From Methanobacteriota archaeon (GTDB taxonomy: Archaea > Thermoplasmatota > Poseidoniia > Poseidoniales > Thalassarchaeaceae): 33,286 bases of DNA. Below are positions 8,318 to 18,217 of this stretch, piece after piece. The DNA lies in contig PATD01000029.1 of the NCBI GenBank assembly GCA_002713585.1, positions 2,932-36,217 of the forward strand. The letters run 5' to 3'. Both the position numbers and the translations under genes were made by a program. Positions within the stretch are counted from its first letter, which is position 1. Each line of letters opens with the position of its first letter. The notes beneath the pieces were generated by a model. It worked only from the letters and a program-made list of their open reading frames with translations. It was not told where the DNA came from and searched no databases.

Positions 8318-9766
8318 ATGGGGGATGGTTCAACTGCCAAGATTGTTGCATCAGTTGCAACTGTCCTGATTCTACTCCTCCCCGGTTGCTTCGGTGAAAA
8401 CGAGGAAATCTACGAAGGGAATGATTGGGCGAAAGGCTTCGCTTACATCGAGGACCCGGCGGGATTCACTGGAGAGGATCGTATACGTCCGTTCAACGTA
8501 AGTCACCCTGATCCCTCCTTGAACGATACTTGGGGCAATTCATCTTGGGCAGTATTCGGGAATCCAGAAGGAGGAAACTGCTGTGAACACTATCTCGCGG
8601 CGACTGAATGGGGTTGGATTCTGAACTTTGGTGGAGAATATCCCACATGGTCCGAGGACCGAGGGCATACTTGGCAAGAATGGCAGCCCCCAGTTGTCCA
8701 AAATCTGAACTGCAGAACACCAAAACTGACGCTACCTGGGCAGGAAGGCCTCGGCGAAGGAAGTATCGTGCAGACAACAACTGGAGACATTATTGCGATG
8801 GGATGGTTTCCTTACCCCTCTGCCTCGGGTGGAGACCAATTCTATGCCTTCTTCTGGGATGCAGATGAGGAGGACTGGACATGGTGCTTCAACCGATTCA
8901 CTGAACCCTTCTATGATCGTTCTTGGCAGATGGAAATCGTCGGTCCGATTGACGCAAATGCACCATGGGGTTCGGGGGAATGGGCTAGCCTCGTCATCTC
9001 GAACTTCTGGCATCAATCTTCCAATCGAGGAGGGCAAATGTCAACAGACGGCCTGAACTACTACTACTTCGAATTCCCGGATCGTGATGAACAACTCGAC
9101 ACCTACGAAGTCGATCTGACCTCTGCAGACCTCCCCGCTTCATGGGATTACACCAAGCCACACAAGGAAATGCGAGGATTTCCCGTCCCCTCGGGAGGAG
9201 CGTATTTTCCTAGCTTCTTCTCTGATGGAGGAGACGCTTTTCTAGATACAAGCCTAAACTGGTGGAGGGCTACTACTCTAGGTGGAGAAAGCCTGCCGAG
9301 TGAATACTGCGCATTCGATTCGAGTTCGCACCTACACTGTGTCCTACAGACCGGTACGAATTTTCTGCATACAGTATCAGATGATGGAGGAGAAACTTGG
9401 ACAAATCAGACATACAACCTCAGTAGTGTTGCTGAAGAAATCGAGGAGTGGGAATTCCACGCTAATGGAGTCCACGACCTCTTCGTACTCAATGTCCGAT
9501 ACCAGAGTTCAGCAGGTCCAGATGTAGATGTCGCATGGCATGTACGTGATTACTCAGAGGACCTTGCTCCAGATTCTATGACATTCATTGGATTAGGTGA
9601 CCTCGATGCAACATCCGGTGCAGGTCAAGACATTCGGTTCGATTTCGCGAGCATGACAATTCTTCCAGATGGTGGATCAGTAATTGCCTATCACGACTCT
9701 TCTGATCCTGACCCATTATTCGGGCTAGAGTTATTCCTTCCACAAGAATACTCAGTCAATCAGTGA
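8318..9766 (+). CDS. Lipoprotein with Asp-box (BNR/sialidase-like) repeats
   Basis: A 482-aa surface lipoprotein. The N-terminus has a hydrophobic stretch ending in LLLPGC, a lipobox whose Cys (about residue 24) would be lipidated. The mature part is rich in Trp, Gly and Asp. It contains Asp-box-like motifs SEDRGHTWQEW (about residue 110) and SDDGGETWTNQ (about residue 357), which mark beta-propeller blades of sialidase/BNR proteins. I see no sialidase arginine triad that I could assign, so enzymatic function is not claimed. It is divergent from the amidohydrolase gene, and the two may share a role on the cell surface. Its 3' end overlaps the convergent MutS-like gene by 11 bp (9756-9766). 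Confidence 0.75.
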   Translation: MGDGSTAKIVASVATVLILLLPGCFGENEEIYEGNDWAKGFAYIEDPAGFTGEDRIRPFNVSHPDPSLNDTWGNSSWAVFGNPEGGNCCEHYLAATEWGWILNFGGEYPTWSEDRGHTWQEWQPPVVQNLNCRTPKLTLPGQEGLGEGSIVQTTTGDIIAMGWFPYPSASGGDQFYAFFWDADEEDWTWCFNRFTEPFYDRSWQMEIVGPIDANAPWGSGEWASLVISNFWHQSSNRGGQMSTDGLNYYYFEFPDRDEQLDTYEVDLTSADLPASWDYTKPHKEMRGFPVPSGGAYFPSFFSDGGDAFLDTSLNWWRATTLGGESLPSEYCAFDSSSHLHCVLQTGTNFLHTVSDDGGETWTNQTYNLSSVAEEIEEWEFHANGVHDLFVLNVRYQSSAGPDVDVAWHVRDYSEDLAPDSMTFIGLGDLDATSGAGQDIRFDFASMTILPDGGSVIAYHDSSDPDPLFGLELFLPQEYSVNQ

Positions 9767-11816
9767 ATCGTTCAGCAAGTCGGTTAAACAAATCCGAGGC
9801 GGGACCTTCCGAACGTGCTGCCAATCTTCGAACAATTAGTTCAGGTGTTGAACGTGCTAGTAAACCGCGCTTTGGAGTACGATCTACAATCAATTCTAAA
9901 TTCTCATCCAAACCTCTCGCCTCGATACCATCAATCCTCAAATTATCACCTGAACGAGATTGAATTTGATCCCCAATGTGGGTAACGAGTACGACTGAAC
10001 TCGATGGATTGGACATTGCGGCCTCCAACAGGCCCGATAGTATTCGTGCAGCCGCACCAGGTTCGGTTATTGCCTCTAACTCATCAGCAAGAACCAACTT
10101 GACTGATGGCGATGTGAAAACATCAGCCAGACGAATCAAAGTTCGCTCAAGTGCACCTGCCGACTGGGTACCACTGACCTTCGCTAGCATGTGAAGTTCA
10201 TCCACAAGTGAAACACGGCCGTGAGCAGCGGGAATTGGCAAACCTGCATGGGCTAGAAGAACACACATCGCTATCGTCTCTAGTAGAGTTGTCTTACCAC
10301 CCGAATTTGCCCCAGTCAACAGAGCAAGACGGTCGAGATCTTCATCAGCGGCGACTGATCCCAATCCATAGGTGATAGGAGTCGGTTCGACATCGAGGAG
10401 AAGATGTCTTGCCTCGTCGAGCCGGAAACCGGAACCGTCTGGTACAATCTCCGGCATAACACATCGATGAGATATTGCCCAACGGGCAACGGCCATCCAC
10501 ATCTCCATCTCAGTCAAACCGAGAATCGCCTGACGACAACCTTCGAAGAGGCGAGACGCTTCACGTGAATTTCGAACTAGATCATCTCCTTTCGCAGTAA
10601 TGATTGCAGCGTCCAGTGCAGATTCGATATCTTCGATAGCACGGCGGTGAACAACGAAGGGGTAATCCGAATCGACCCAATCATGAGGGATTCTAATCGA
10701 GGTCCCATCGAGATAAGCGTCCAATCGGTTTCGACCATCTTGCACTGCCTGCTCGATTCCTGTAGCGACTGCTGCTTGGATACGACGATTCAATCCGTCT
10801 GTATCGGCATAGAAACTCAACACCTCTTCACCATCGAGGGAGAGATGTGCATCTGAGGTTGAGGCGATTATCGCATCGTTGACAGATCCTTCGATTGTCT
10901 TGATTTCTGTCCACAAACTATCCTTAATTGATTCAAGGGAGGTTAGATCCCCTCCTTCTGAACCAAGAGCATCAATTAGATCACCGAGTCCATTCAGAGG
11001 CTCAACCAATGTGAGAATGGAATCGGAAAGAGGATGCGCCCCCCAATCGAACGAAGATATCGATACAATGGATTCGATTGAAGAACGATTCTCATGAAAC
11101 CATTCGATGCTAATCTCTGGAACTGCTTGATCGAGTTTGATAATCGATGGCATAACAATCCAACCTGACGGTGGATCGCGTGGTCCACCATCACCAATCC
11201 AAGTTACTGTATTGAACACAACATATTCTTTCCAAGTCTCCTTTGCGCCCCTAACAATCACACGACATCTAGATTCCAAACCTTCGACGCTATTGGCCAC
11301 CTCTTGGCTTGGAACTACGACAACTCTGTCTAAGCGTCCATTCCCTCGCTGAATACGAGTCAAACCAGTAGTCAATGACTGCCAATGCTCTGATTTACTA
11401 GGATTTTTCAGGATGAAATCCATTGCCTCCTCGACTCGAGCGCGGTTGGTATCAATCTGTTTCCGCTCTGTACGGGGATGCGGCCCTAAGAGTTGTATTC
11501 GGTCTCTCGAGGCGGAATTAGATGCACCCTCTGAAATCGATTCGAGGACTCTACGATGAAGAAGCTCACCTTCTCCAGAACGACATATGTCTGGATCGGA
11601 GCCGCGAACTGCTTTGATTAGACGTATCGCACGATTCGCCGATAATCCTTCGACTGCTGTCAAACTCGCGACATCTCCCCGATCTAATGCTTCGATAACG
11701 GCACCCTCGGAACCAAGGGTTTGACTCAAACGAGTGGCCAATGAAGAACCAACACCGGGGATGTCCTGGAGCGTAAGCATCGTCGAACATCGACGTGCGG
11801 GAGTTATTGAGAACAT
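9756..11816 (-). CDS. MutS-like ATPase with N-terminal helix-hairpin-helix domain
   Basis: DNA-repair-type ATPase of 686 aa. Residues about 13-70 form helix-hairpin-helix DNA-binding units (LQDIPGVGSSLATRL, then VEGLSANRAIRLI). The C-terminal 200 residues are a MutS-family ABC ATPase: Walker A TGANSGGKTT, a DELHMLAKVSGTQS segment, Walker B VKLVLADELEAITEP and the switch histidine in VVLVTHIGDQI. The mismatch-reading and connector domains of MutS1 are absent, so mismatch repair cannot be assumed; it resembles archaeal MutS-like family 2 proteins. The ATG at 11816 starts 3 bp after the ileS stop, suggesting translational coupling. An in-frame ATG at 11780 would begin right at the helix-hairpin-helix (MLTLQDIPG) and is a good alternative. 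It may act on recombination or branched DNA, which is inference. Confidence 0.8.
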   Translation of the reverse strand: MFSITPARRCSTMLTLQDIPGVGSSLATRLSQTLGSEGAVIEALDRGDVASLTAVEGLSANRAIRLIKAVRGSDPDICRSGEGELLHRRVLESISEGASNSASRDRIQLLGPHPRTERKQIDTNRARVEEAMDFILKNPSKSEHWQSLTTGLTRIQRGNGRLDRVVVVPSQEVANSVEGLESRCRVIVRGAKETWKEYVVFNTVTWIGDGGPRDPPSGWIVMPSIIKLDQAVPEISIEWFHENRSSIESIVSISSFDWGAHPLSDSILTLVEPLNGLGDLIDALGSEGGDLTSLESIKDSLWTEIKTIEGSVNDAIIASTSDAHLSLDGEEVLSFYADTDGLNRRIQAAVATGIEQAVQDGRNRLDAYLDGTSIRIPHDWVDSDYPFVVHRRAIEDIESALDAAIITAKGDDLVRNSREASRLFEGCRQAILGLTEMEMWMAVARWAISHRCVMPEIVPDGSGFRLDEARHLLLDVEPTPITYGLGSVAADEDLDRLALLTGANSGGKTTLLETIAMCVLLAHAGLPIPAAHGRVSLVDELHMLAKVSGTQSAGALERTLIRLADVFTSPSVKLVLADELEAITEPGAAARILSGLLEAAMSNPSSSVVLVTHIGDQIQSRSGDNLRIDGIEARGLDENLELIVDRTPKRGLLARSTPELIVRRLAARSEGPASDLFNRLAERFTD

Positions 11817-11819
11817 CGG

Positions 11820-14800
11820 TCACGAGGCAGACACTATGTAAGAAATCTCAAACTCACCATCAAGGGCGAATACATCTGCATCTGTACCTGCCTTCGAAAC
11901 AACAACATCTGGATCAACACGATGGAACGCTGCGGAGGAGGCACGCACTTCTGATGCAACATGGGATTGATCCTCTTCCGACATATTTGGAGCATTAGAT
12001 GGTAGCCAAACCTCTAATTCAATGGTAGCGTTGACATCGAGGTCGAGATCTTTTCTTTTCGACTGAATACGTCTGATGATGTCGCGAGCAAGTCCCTTTG
12101 ACTGCAAAGTATCCGTTAGAGCCATGTCCATCACTATACTGACACCCATCTCCCCATCAGGGCCTTCAAATTGAATTGTTGAGGCTGCAAAACCCTCCTT
12201 CTCAACACGCCTAATTTCTACATCCTCCGCCGTAATTTCATATCCAGCGAGAGCCCCAAGACCTGCTTCGATTTCAAGCAAAAACGATTCGGGGTCCACC
12301 TTACTGAGTTCATCGAGAACCGCTGGTAAATCTTGACGGCACTTGCGACCCAGTGCCTTACGATTAGGTGCAAGTTCGATACGCTGGAAGCGATCTAAAT
12401 CTCTCTCAGTAGCCAGTGATTCAACGTTCAATTCCTCTGCAAGGATGTCGTGGAATTCACTGATTTCAGGACCTCCGACAATCCAACCAGCCTGACAGGG
12501 CAGGCGCTGACGACGATTGGCATCAATCCTGATTCGACGACCGGTTTCTGCCAAAGAACGGACTAGTTCCATCTTGGCTTCAAGAACCATGTCAATTGGC
12601 GGCAATTCATCCTCGCCCTCAAGTGGCCCATCGCCACGGATTGGCCAATCAGCAAGGTGTACTGAAGTTCCACCAGTTAGGTTTCGATGTATCTCGTCAG
12701 AAATGAATGGAGCCACTGGTGCCATCAAACGGGCGACAATAGTCAGAATCTCGTGCAGTGTGTGTTCACAGGCACGTGCATCGGCGGATTTTGTATCCTC
12801 CCAAAGCCGGCGACGAGAACGACGGATATACCAATTTGAAAGATCATTCACAACAAACTCCTCAAGATCACGACATGCCTTGTGGAAGTCCCAATCCTCA
12901 AACTGGCGGTGGTAAGCATAAGCTACCTGCGAAAGACGGCTCAGTATCCAACGATCTAATGGTGATCTCTCCTCGACAGAGATGTATGTCTCAGAGTCGT
13001 CGGGATTGAAACCGTCATCCTCTGCATAATCAGCATAGAATCGGTAACAGTTCCAGAGAGTCAAGAACATCTTCGCATATGTCTCACGTACACCATTTGG
13101 ATCAAACTTCAGTGGATTCCACGGTGCACCAGCGGTAACCATGTACCAACGGGTTGCATCGGCTCCTTCCCTGTTGAAATGGTCCCATGGATCCACGATG
13201 TTTCCTCGTGACTTCGACATTTTCTTGCCCTCAGCATCGAGTATGAGGCCAAGACTGAGACACCGCTTGTAGCAGATGGAATCGAATACGGTGGTAGAAA
13301 CTGCGAGAAGGGTGTAGAACCACCCTCTAGTCTGGTCCACCCCTTCACAAATGTAGTCAATGGGGAAGTTATTCTCGAATGTCTCTGGGTTATCGAAGGG
13401 GTGATGCCACTGAGCGAAAGAAGCACAGCCTGAATCAAACCAGCAGTCCATAACGAAGGGTTCGCGATGCATTGGCTCTCCATCATCACCGAGCAGAACG
13501 AAGCTGTCAACAATCGGGCGATGGAGATCAACATCGCTAGGACAATCCGGATTCTCGATACCCGCTGCCCGTGCCTTCTCGACCTCCTGTTGTAGCTCAG
13601 CAATCGAACCAATACACTTCATCTGACCCGAATTAGAGCGCCATACTGGCAGAGGAGTGCCCCAATAACGCTCACGGCTGATGGCCCAGTCCTTTACATT
13701 GCGAAGCCATTCTCCGAAGCGACCCTCTCCGACCCAATCAGGCGCCCATTCAACCTGATTATTGAACTCAAGGAGGCGTTCCTTAACAGCAGTCATGCGC
13801 ACGAACCAGGAATCCATGGCATAGTAGAGCAGAGGGTGATCTGTCCTCCAGCAATGAGGATAATCGTGAGAGTAGGCTTTCTCACGATAGAGAAGCCCAT
13901 CATCGCTAAGAATCTCAATAATTTCTTCGTCACAGTCCTTGACATACCTTGCATCGAGTCGCGGATGTGTTCCCACGATGAATCGCCCGTCTATGTCTAC
14001 CGTATGTTGTGCAGGTAATCCCACCTCCATACCAAGATTGTAGTCATCCTCACCATACATGACCGCAGTGTGGACCACTCCTGTTCCGTCAGTGGTTGTA
14101 ACCCAATCAGCACTGAGGACCGTCCATGCGGTCTCAGATTCTCCACGATCCACTGCATCTTCGAACAACGGCACGTAGGAACGGCCAACAAGGTCTGAGC
14201 CAGGGAACTCCTCAATGACCTCAACATGATGGCGCAGGACCTCCTTCATCAGATCCTTCGCAAGAATGAGTTGTTCGCCAACATTCGCGCCGCCGGCACC
14301 ATCCCATGATGAGGCTTCTTCGGATACGCGGACGCGGACGTAAGTCACATCAGGGCCAACAGCGAGTCCTACGTTTCCGGGCAATGTCCAAGGAGTTGTA
14401 GTCCAAGCAAGGATACTTGCATCATCGTCAGCAAGACGGAACTTGACGTAAACCGAGGGTTCCTCGACCTCCTTGTATCCAAGAGCAACCTCGTGACTGG
14501 AATAGGAAGTACCAGTTTGTGGGCAATAAGGGAGAACTTTGTGGCCTCGGTAAAGCAGACCCTTGTCGAACATCTGTTTTAGTGCCCACCAACATGATTC
14601 AACGTAATCGTTGTGTAGAGTGACATAGGGGTTGTCGAGATCCACCCAGAAAGCCATACGTTCGGTCATCTCGCGCCATGCCTGTTCGTAAGTCCATACA
14701 GACTTCCTGCATTCCTCGTTGAACTCAGCGATACCAAACTCCTCGATTGCCTCGTTACTCATGAGGTCCATGCGTTTCTGTACTTCGATTTCTACGGGTA

Positions 14801-15071
14801 GACCGTGAGTATCCCAACCACCCTTGCGTTCGACGAAATGGCCCTCCATCGACTTCCAACGACAGACGAGATCCTTGTACGTCCTAGCGACTACATGATG
14901 AATTCCAGGCTTACCATTCGCAGTTGGAGGGCCTTCAAGAAAGATGAATGGAGTGCCGTCACGACGTGCTTCTACACTATTATCGAAGGTCTTCTCCTCC
15001 GACCACCGAACCATCAATGCCTCTTCAAGGGCGACAGGATTCAGTTCGCCAGCACGCTTGGGAACGGCCAT
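11820..15071 (-). CDS. ileS: Isoleucyl-tRNA synthetase
   Basis: Class I synthetase (1083 aa) charging tRNA-Ile and editing valine. The class I signature region reads PPTANGKPGIHHVVART near residue 50, with GIHH in place of the common HxGH. Next come GGWDTHGLPVE, the editing domain, CWFDSGCASFAQW, a CEGVDQTRGWFYTLL block and the KMSKS loop (GKKMSKSRGN). The C-terminal third holds the anticodon-binding helices and a final beta-rich domain. I placed the start at the ATG at 15071, after GAAGG, with MAVPKR as N-terminus; a TTG at 15101 would add ten residues. The MutS-like gene follows 3 bp downstream. From memory the GIHH form is common in Bacteroidetes-like IleRS, so bacterial ancestry is possible. 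Confidence 0.96.
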   Translation of the reverse strand: MAVPKRAGELNPVALEEALMVRWSEEKTFDNSVEARRDGTPFIFLEGPPTANGKPGIHHVVARTYKDLVCRWKSMEGHFVERKGGWDTHGLPVEIEVQKRMDLMSNEAIEEFGIAEFNEECRKSVWTYEQAWREMTERMAFWVDLDNPYVTLHNDYVESCWWALKQMFDKGLLYRGHKVLPYCPQTGTSYSSHEVALGYKEVEEPSVYVKFRLADDDASILAWTTTPWTLPGNVGLAVGPDVTYVRVRVSEEASSWDGAGGANVGEQLILAKDLMKEVLRHHVEVIEEFPGSDLVGRSYVPLFEDAVDRGESETAWTVLSADWVTTTDGTGVVHTAVMYGEDDYNLGMEVGLPAQHTVDIDGRFIVGTHPRLDARYVKDCDEEIIEILSDDGLLYREKAYSHDYPHCWRTDHPLLYYAMDSWFVRMTAVKERLLEFNNQVEWAPDWVGEGRFGEWLRNVKDWAISRERYWGTPLPVWRSNSGQMKCIGSIAELQQEVEKARAAGIENPDCPSDVDLHRPIVDSFVLLGDDGEPMHREPFVMDCWFDSGCASFAQWHHPFDNPETFENNFPIDYICEGVDQTRGWFYTLLAVSTTVFDSICYKRCLSLGLILDAEGKKMSKSRGNIVDPWDHFNREGADATRWYMVTAGAPWNPLKFDPNGVRETYAKMFLTLWNCYRFYADYAEDDGFNPDDSETYISVEERSPLDRWILSRLSQVAYAYHRQFEDWDFHKACRDLEEFVVNDLSNWYIRRSRRRLWEDTKSADARACEHTLHEILTIVARLMAPVAPFISDEIHRNLTGGTSVHLADWPIRGDGPLEGEDELPPIDMVLEAKMELVRSLAETGRRIRIDANRRQRLPCQAGWIVGGPEISEFHDILAEELNVESLATERDLDRFQRIELAPNRKALGRKCRQDLPAVLDELSKVDPESFLLEIEAGLGALAGYEITAEDVEIRRVEKEGFAASTIQFEGPDGEMGVSIVMDMALTDTLQSKGLARDIIRRIQSKRKDLDLDVNATIELEVWLPSNAPNMSEEDQSHVASEVRASSAAFHRVDPDVVVSKAGTDADVFALDGEFEISYIVSAS

Positions 15072-15194
15072 CGACCTTCGGACCTGTGATGCGGTCTTCA
15101 AACTGATGGCGAAGACGGAAGAGAACGGAAGAAGCAGATGAAGATGTTAACTTAGGATACGAGCCATGAAGAACCCTTGACAGAAACCCATACC
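15072..15194. promoter_or_regulatory. Divergent intergenic region, ileS / FG-GAP lipoprotein
   Basis: A 123-bp gap with promoters for both directions. GTTAACTTAGG (about 15146-15156) is the only AT-rich stretch that might be a TATA element. No clear inverted repeat is visible beyond the GTTAAC hexamer. Confidence 0.3.
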
Positions 15195-16436
15195 ATGAGA
15201 CCGGAATGTCTAGTTCTCCTTCTGCTAACAGGTTTACTTTCCGGATGCCTCTGGGAGGCACCTCCAGAAGAGAGTGATGTGATTGAAACACTCGATGGCC
15301 CCCATGCCACTACAACCGCCTTGGTGAACAACACAGACGCCGTGCCTGTCACTGCAAACATCCGCATACTGAACATCGACGGAGATGCCACATCTGAGGT
15401 CGTATTCGCTGAACCCATGGAAGGAAGGATAGCATGGATTGACTCCGAATGCATCCCAGATTGCGAGAATCTGACTACCATCGAGAACCTCGGTTCACCG
15501 GTCCGAGTTGCGGCAGCAGACCTTGATGGAGACGGAATCAATGAGATAATCGTCTCAGATATCGGACAACTGTTCCCATCTAACGATCTCGTTGGTAGAG
15601 TCCTACAGATCAACGATACGGGAGATGTAAGCGTCCTTGCGGACGGACTCGGCCGAACAGTATGTGCAGAACCAGCTGACCTTGATGCAGATGGAGACCT
15701 AGATATGACACTGTGTGAATTTGGCCACGAGGCTGGCAGCGTCGGCTGGTTAGAGCAAGCGGATAGCGGATGGACACACCATGTACTTGACCCTCGACCG
15801 GGAGCGATTCATGCAATTCCCGCAGATATCGACGGAGATGGTGACCTTGACATTGTAGCGGCTATATCTCAAACGGTAGAGCAGTTAATGTTGTACAGAA
15901 ATGATGGAAATGGAACTTTCACCAACGAGGTATTGTTCGATGCGGAGACAGAACATCATGGAACCAGTGGAATTGACCTAGTTGATGTGGATGGAGATGG
16001 GGATCTTGACATCGTAGCAACAAACGGAGATGCGATGGACTGGAATCTTCCAGATGATATCCATCCAAGTGAGATTCATGGCCTTTCCATCCTGATTAAT
16101 GATGGATACGGATCCTTCACTCGTGAACAGATTGTAGGAGTGTGGGGGGCCTACGCAAGCGCCATGCACGATGTGAATCAAGATGGTGAACTAGATATCG
16201 TTCTAGTATGCATACAAATCCCTCAACAGTTCCCAACGATTGAACGAACTCCACTCCTCATCCTTGAACGGAATGGTACAGATTGGAATCGGATTAATGT
16301 CAGCATGGATGAAATCGATCACATGATCACAATTGCATCTACCGGAGAGCATCTCCTAGTGGGGAGTCATGCTCCCAGTTCTCCCGAAGGAGGGGTGAAT
16401 CGCCTCGCCATGCTAACGATCATATCTCCCGAATGA
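15195..16436 (+). CDS. Lipoprotein with FG-GAP/VCBS calcium-binding repeats
   Basis: Surface lipoprotein of 413 aa. The signal peptide ends in LLSGC at about residue 18, a lipobox. The mature protein has at least five Asp-rich loops of the FG-GAP/VCBS kind: DLDGDGINEI, DLDADGDLDM, DIDGDGDLDI, DVDGDGDLDI and DVNQDGELDI. They are spaced some 40-70 residues apart, as expected for an integrin-alpha-like beta-propeller holding calcium in each blade. No catalytic domain is seen, so a role in binding or adhesion is likely. The ATG at 15195 is used because it puts an Arg two residues before the hydrophobic core; a TTG at 15177 would add six residues. nadE follows 74 bp downstream on the same strand and seems to have its own promoter. 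Confidence 0.82.
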   Translation: MRPECLVLLLLTGLLSGCLWEAPPEESDVIETLDGPHATTTALVNNTDAVPVTANIRILNIDGDATSEVVFAEPMEGRIAWIDSECIPDCENLTTIENLGSPVRVAAADLDGDGINEIIVSDIGQLFPSNDLVGRVLQINDTGDVSVLADGLGRTVCAEPADLDADGDLDMTLCEFGHEAGSVGWLEQADSGWTHHVLDPRPGAIHAIPADIDGDGDLDIVAAISQTVEQLMLYRNDGNGTFTNEVLFDAETEHHGTSGIDLVDVDGDGDLDIVATNGDAMDWNLPDDIHPSEIHGLSILINDGYGSFTREQIVGVWGAYASAMHDVNQDGELDIVLVCIQIPQQFPTIERTPLLILERNGTDWNRINVSMDEIDHMITIASTGEHLLVGSHAPSSPEGGVNRLAMLTIISPE

Positions 16437-16510
16437 TGGTTAAATTAAGACCGCATCTTCTTGCGGAACGTTGAATGAGGCAGACGAATAGGAGACACTG
16501 AGGACCTCAA
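16437..16510 (+). promoter_or_regulatory. Putative nadE promoter and leader
   Basis: TTAAATTAA (16439-16447) fits an archaeal TATA box. A small hairpin follows, CCGCA / TGCGG at 16451-16455 and 16462-16466 with a 6-nt loop. TGAGGACCTCA (16499-16509) is a short palindrome that contains the GAGG ribosome site just before the ATG. Confidence 0.4.
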
Positions 16511-18217
16511 ATGACGGTCATCGCGCTGCTCCAGATTGACCCCACTGTGGGAGACATCAAAGGCAATGCTGAACGCATATCATTAGCCGCATCTATTGCC
16601 CATGAACATGGTGCCACCCTTGCAGTAACACCTGAACTCGCAATGTCAGGATACCCTCCTCGTGACCTTCTAACTCATAGCGGATTCGTCAAACGATGTC
16701 TGGAAGAAGTACACGATTTAGATGTGAATCTACCTCTTATCGTAGGATGTCCGATTCCACCCGAAATGGAGCGGACTCGCCCCGGTAACGGTGCAGTTAG
16801 GGTGATTCCAGATCGACCAACTCGCGTCGTTACCCAAAAGCAACTCCTTCCAACATACGATGTCTTTGATGAGGAACGTTACTTCCACCCGGATACGAAA
16901 CCGGGAATCCTCCGAGTCGTAGACGGCCAGAGCATCGGCGTCACCATCTGTGAGGATGCATGGCAGCATACCGGTTTGGTGCCCAACGATTATCCCGTAG
17001 ACCCGATTGAACAACTTGCTTCATTCTCCATGGAAGGAGAAGCTCTGATACTCACAGTGAATCTCTCCTCCTCGCCCTATCATATCCGCAAACAGGGGAC
17101 TCGGGCAGAAGTTGCAATATCTGCTGCTCGAACACTCAATCATCCATTCCTCCTATGCAATCAGGTCGGCGGTAACGATGACCTCATCTTCGATGGCCGC
17201 AGTATTGTTGCTTGGCCGGATGGAGAAATCGTACAGGCTCCAGCTTGGACCGAGGGGGTGATGCTCATCGATACCGATGCACGAACCGCTCGATTCATCA
17301 AAATAGATGGACGGGACACCATTAAACTCCGAATTTGTACACCTCCATTGGAGTTACCAAACCGAGAGGAGGATCTCCTAGAAGCTGTAACAATCGGCCT
17401 ACGTGATTACTGCACAAAGTCCGGACTCTCTTCGGTTGTCCTTGGCATGAGCGGTGGAATTGACTCTGCGGTAACCGCTGCAATTGCCGCACGTGCGCTC
17501 GGATCAGAGAATGTCATAGGCATTTCCATGCCAAGTCGACATTCAAGTGACCACTCCATTAGTGATGCTAATATTACGGCCAAAGCATTAGGCATTGAGC
17601 TTCTGTCAATGCCAATCGAGAGCATGCATAATCCTGCTGAGAGTATTCTACTCCAGGAAATCCAAAACGGAAACCCCATCGCTGCGGAAAACCTCCAGTC
17701 GCGACTGCGAGGATTACTCGTGATGGGCGTTGCTAACGCCCGGAACGCAATGGCGATGGCAACAGGCAACAAGTCTGAACTCGCGATGGGTTACTGTACC
17801 CTTTACGGAGACATGGCAGGAGGATATGCACCTTTGGGCGATGTCTGGAAAACCGAAGTATACGCTCTTGCACGAGCTATCAATAATGAGGCATTAACAG
17901 CAGGAAGGATACCCCCAATTTCCGATTCAACTCTCAATAAACCGCCATCTGCAGAACTTGCTCCGAATCAGGTTGATGAGGATGCGCTCCCCCCATACGA
18001 GGTACTCGATGAGATTCTGCGACTACATATGGAGGAGGGATTGAGCGGAGAAGCTATCGCCGGATTCACAGGGAAAGGCGAAGCTATGGTTGCTGATTTG
18101 CTCACTAGATTCGGTCGAAACGAACACAAACGCTGGCAAATGGCACCTTCGCCCCGAGTATCTGGACGGGCTTTCGGGCAAGGCTGGAGGCAACCACTCG
18201 CAGCAAAAAAGGAATGA
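16511..18217 (+). CDS. nadE: Glutamine-dependent NAD+ synthetase
   Basis: Makes NAD+ from nicotinic acid adenine dinucleotide, ATP and glutamine. The N-terminal nitrilase-type glutaminase domain (residues 1-270) has its catalytic triad E42 (TPELAMSGYPP), K110 (TQKQLLPTYD) and C147 (TICEDAW). The C-terminal synthetase domain has the ATP-pyrophosphatase P-loop SGGIDS at residues 314-319, followed by GNKSELAMGYCTLYGDMAGG, the NAD-synthetase core. The length of 568 aa is normal for the two-domain bacterial form; many archaea carry only the ammonia-dependent synthetase domain. Translation starts at the ATG at 16511 after GAGGA. It stands alone between a lipoprotein gene and the metal island. The C-terminal end shows the usual KRWQMAPSPRVSGRAFG segment. 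Confidence 0.96.
   Translation: MTVIALLQIDPTVGDIKGNAERISLAASIAHEHGATLAVTPELAMSGYPPRDLLTHSGFVKRCLEEVHDLDVNLPLIVGCPIPPEMERTRPGNGAVRVIPDRPTRVVTQKQLLPTYDVFDEERYFHPDTKPGILRVVDGQSIGVTICEDAWQHTGLVPNDYPVDPIEQLASFSMEGEALILTVNLSSSPYHIRKQGTRAEVAISAARTLNHPFLLCNQVGGNDDLIFDGRSIVAWPDGEIVQAPAWTEGVMLIDTDARTARFIKIDGRDTIKLRICTPPLELPNREEDLLEAVTIGLRDYCTKSGLSSVVLGMSGGIDSAVTAAIAARALGSENVIGISMPSRHSSDHSISDANITAKALGIELLSMPIESMHNPAESILLQEIQNGNPIAAENLQSRLRGLLVMGVANARNAMAMATGNKSELAMGYCTLYGDMAGGYAPLGDVWKTEVYALARAINNEALTAGRIPPISDSTLNKPPSAELAPNQVDEDALPPYEVLDEILRLHMEEGLSGEAIAGFTGKGEAMVADLLTRFGRNEHKRWQMAPSPRVSGRAFGQGWRQPLAAKKE

Noticed and set aside
16499-16509. TGAGGACCTCA palindrome before nadE
   Set aside because: The single-base centre prevents an RNA hairpin, and GAGG is expected there as a ribosome site.
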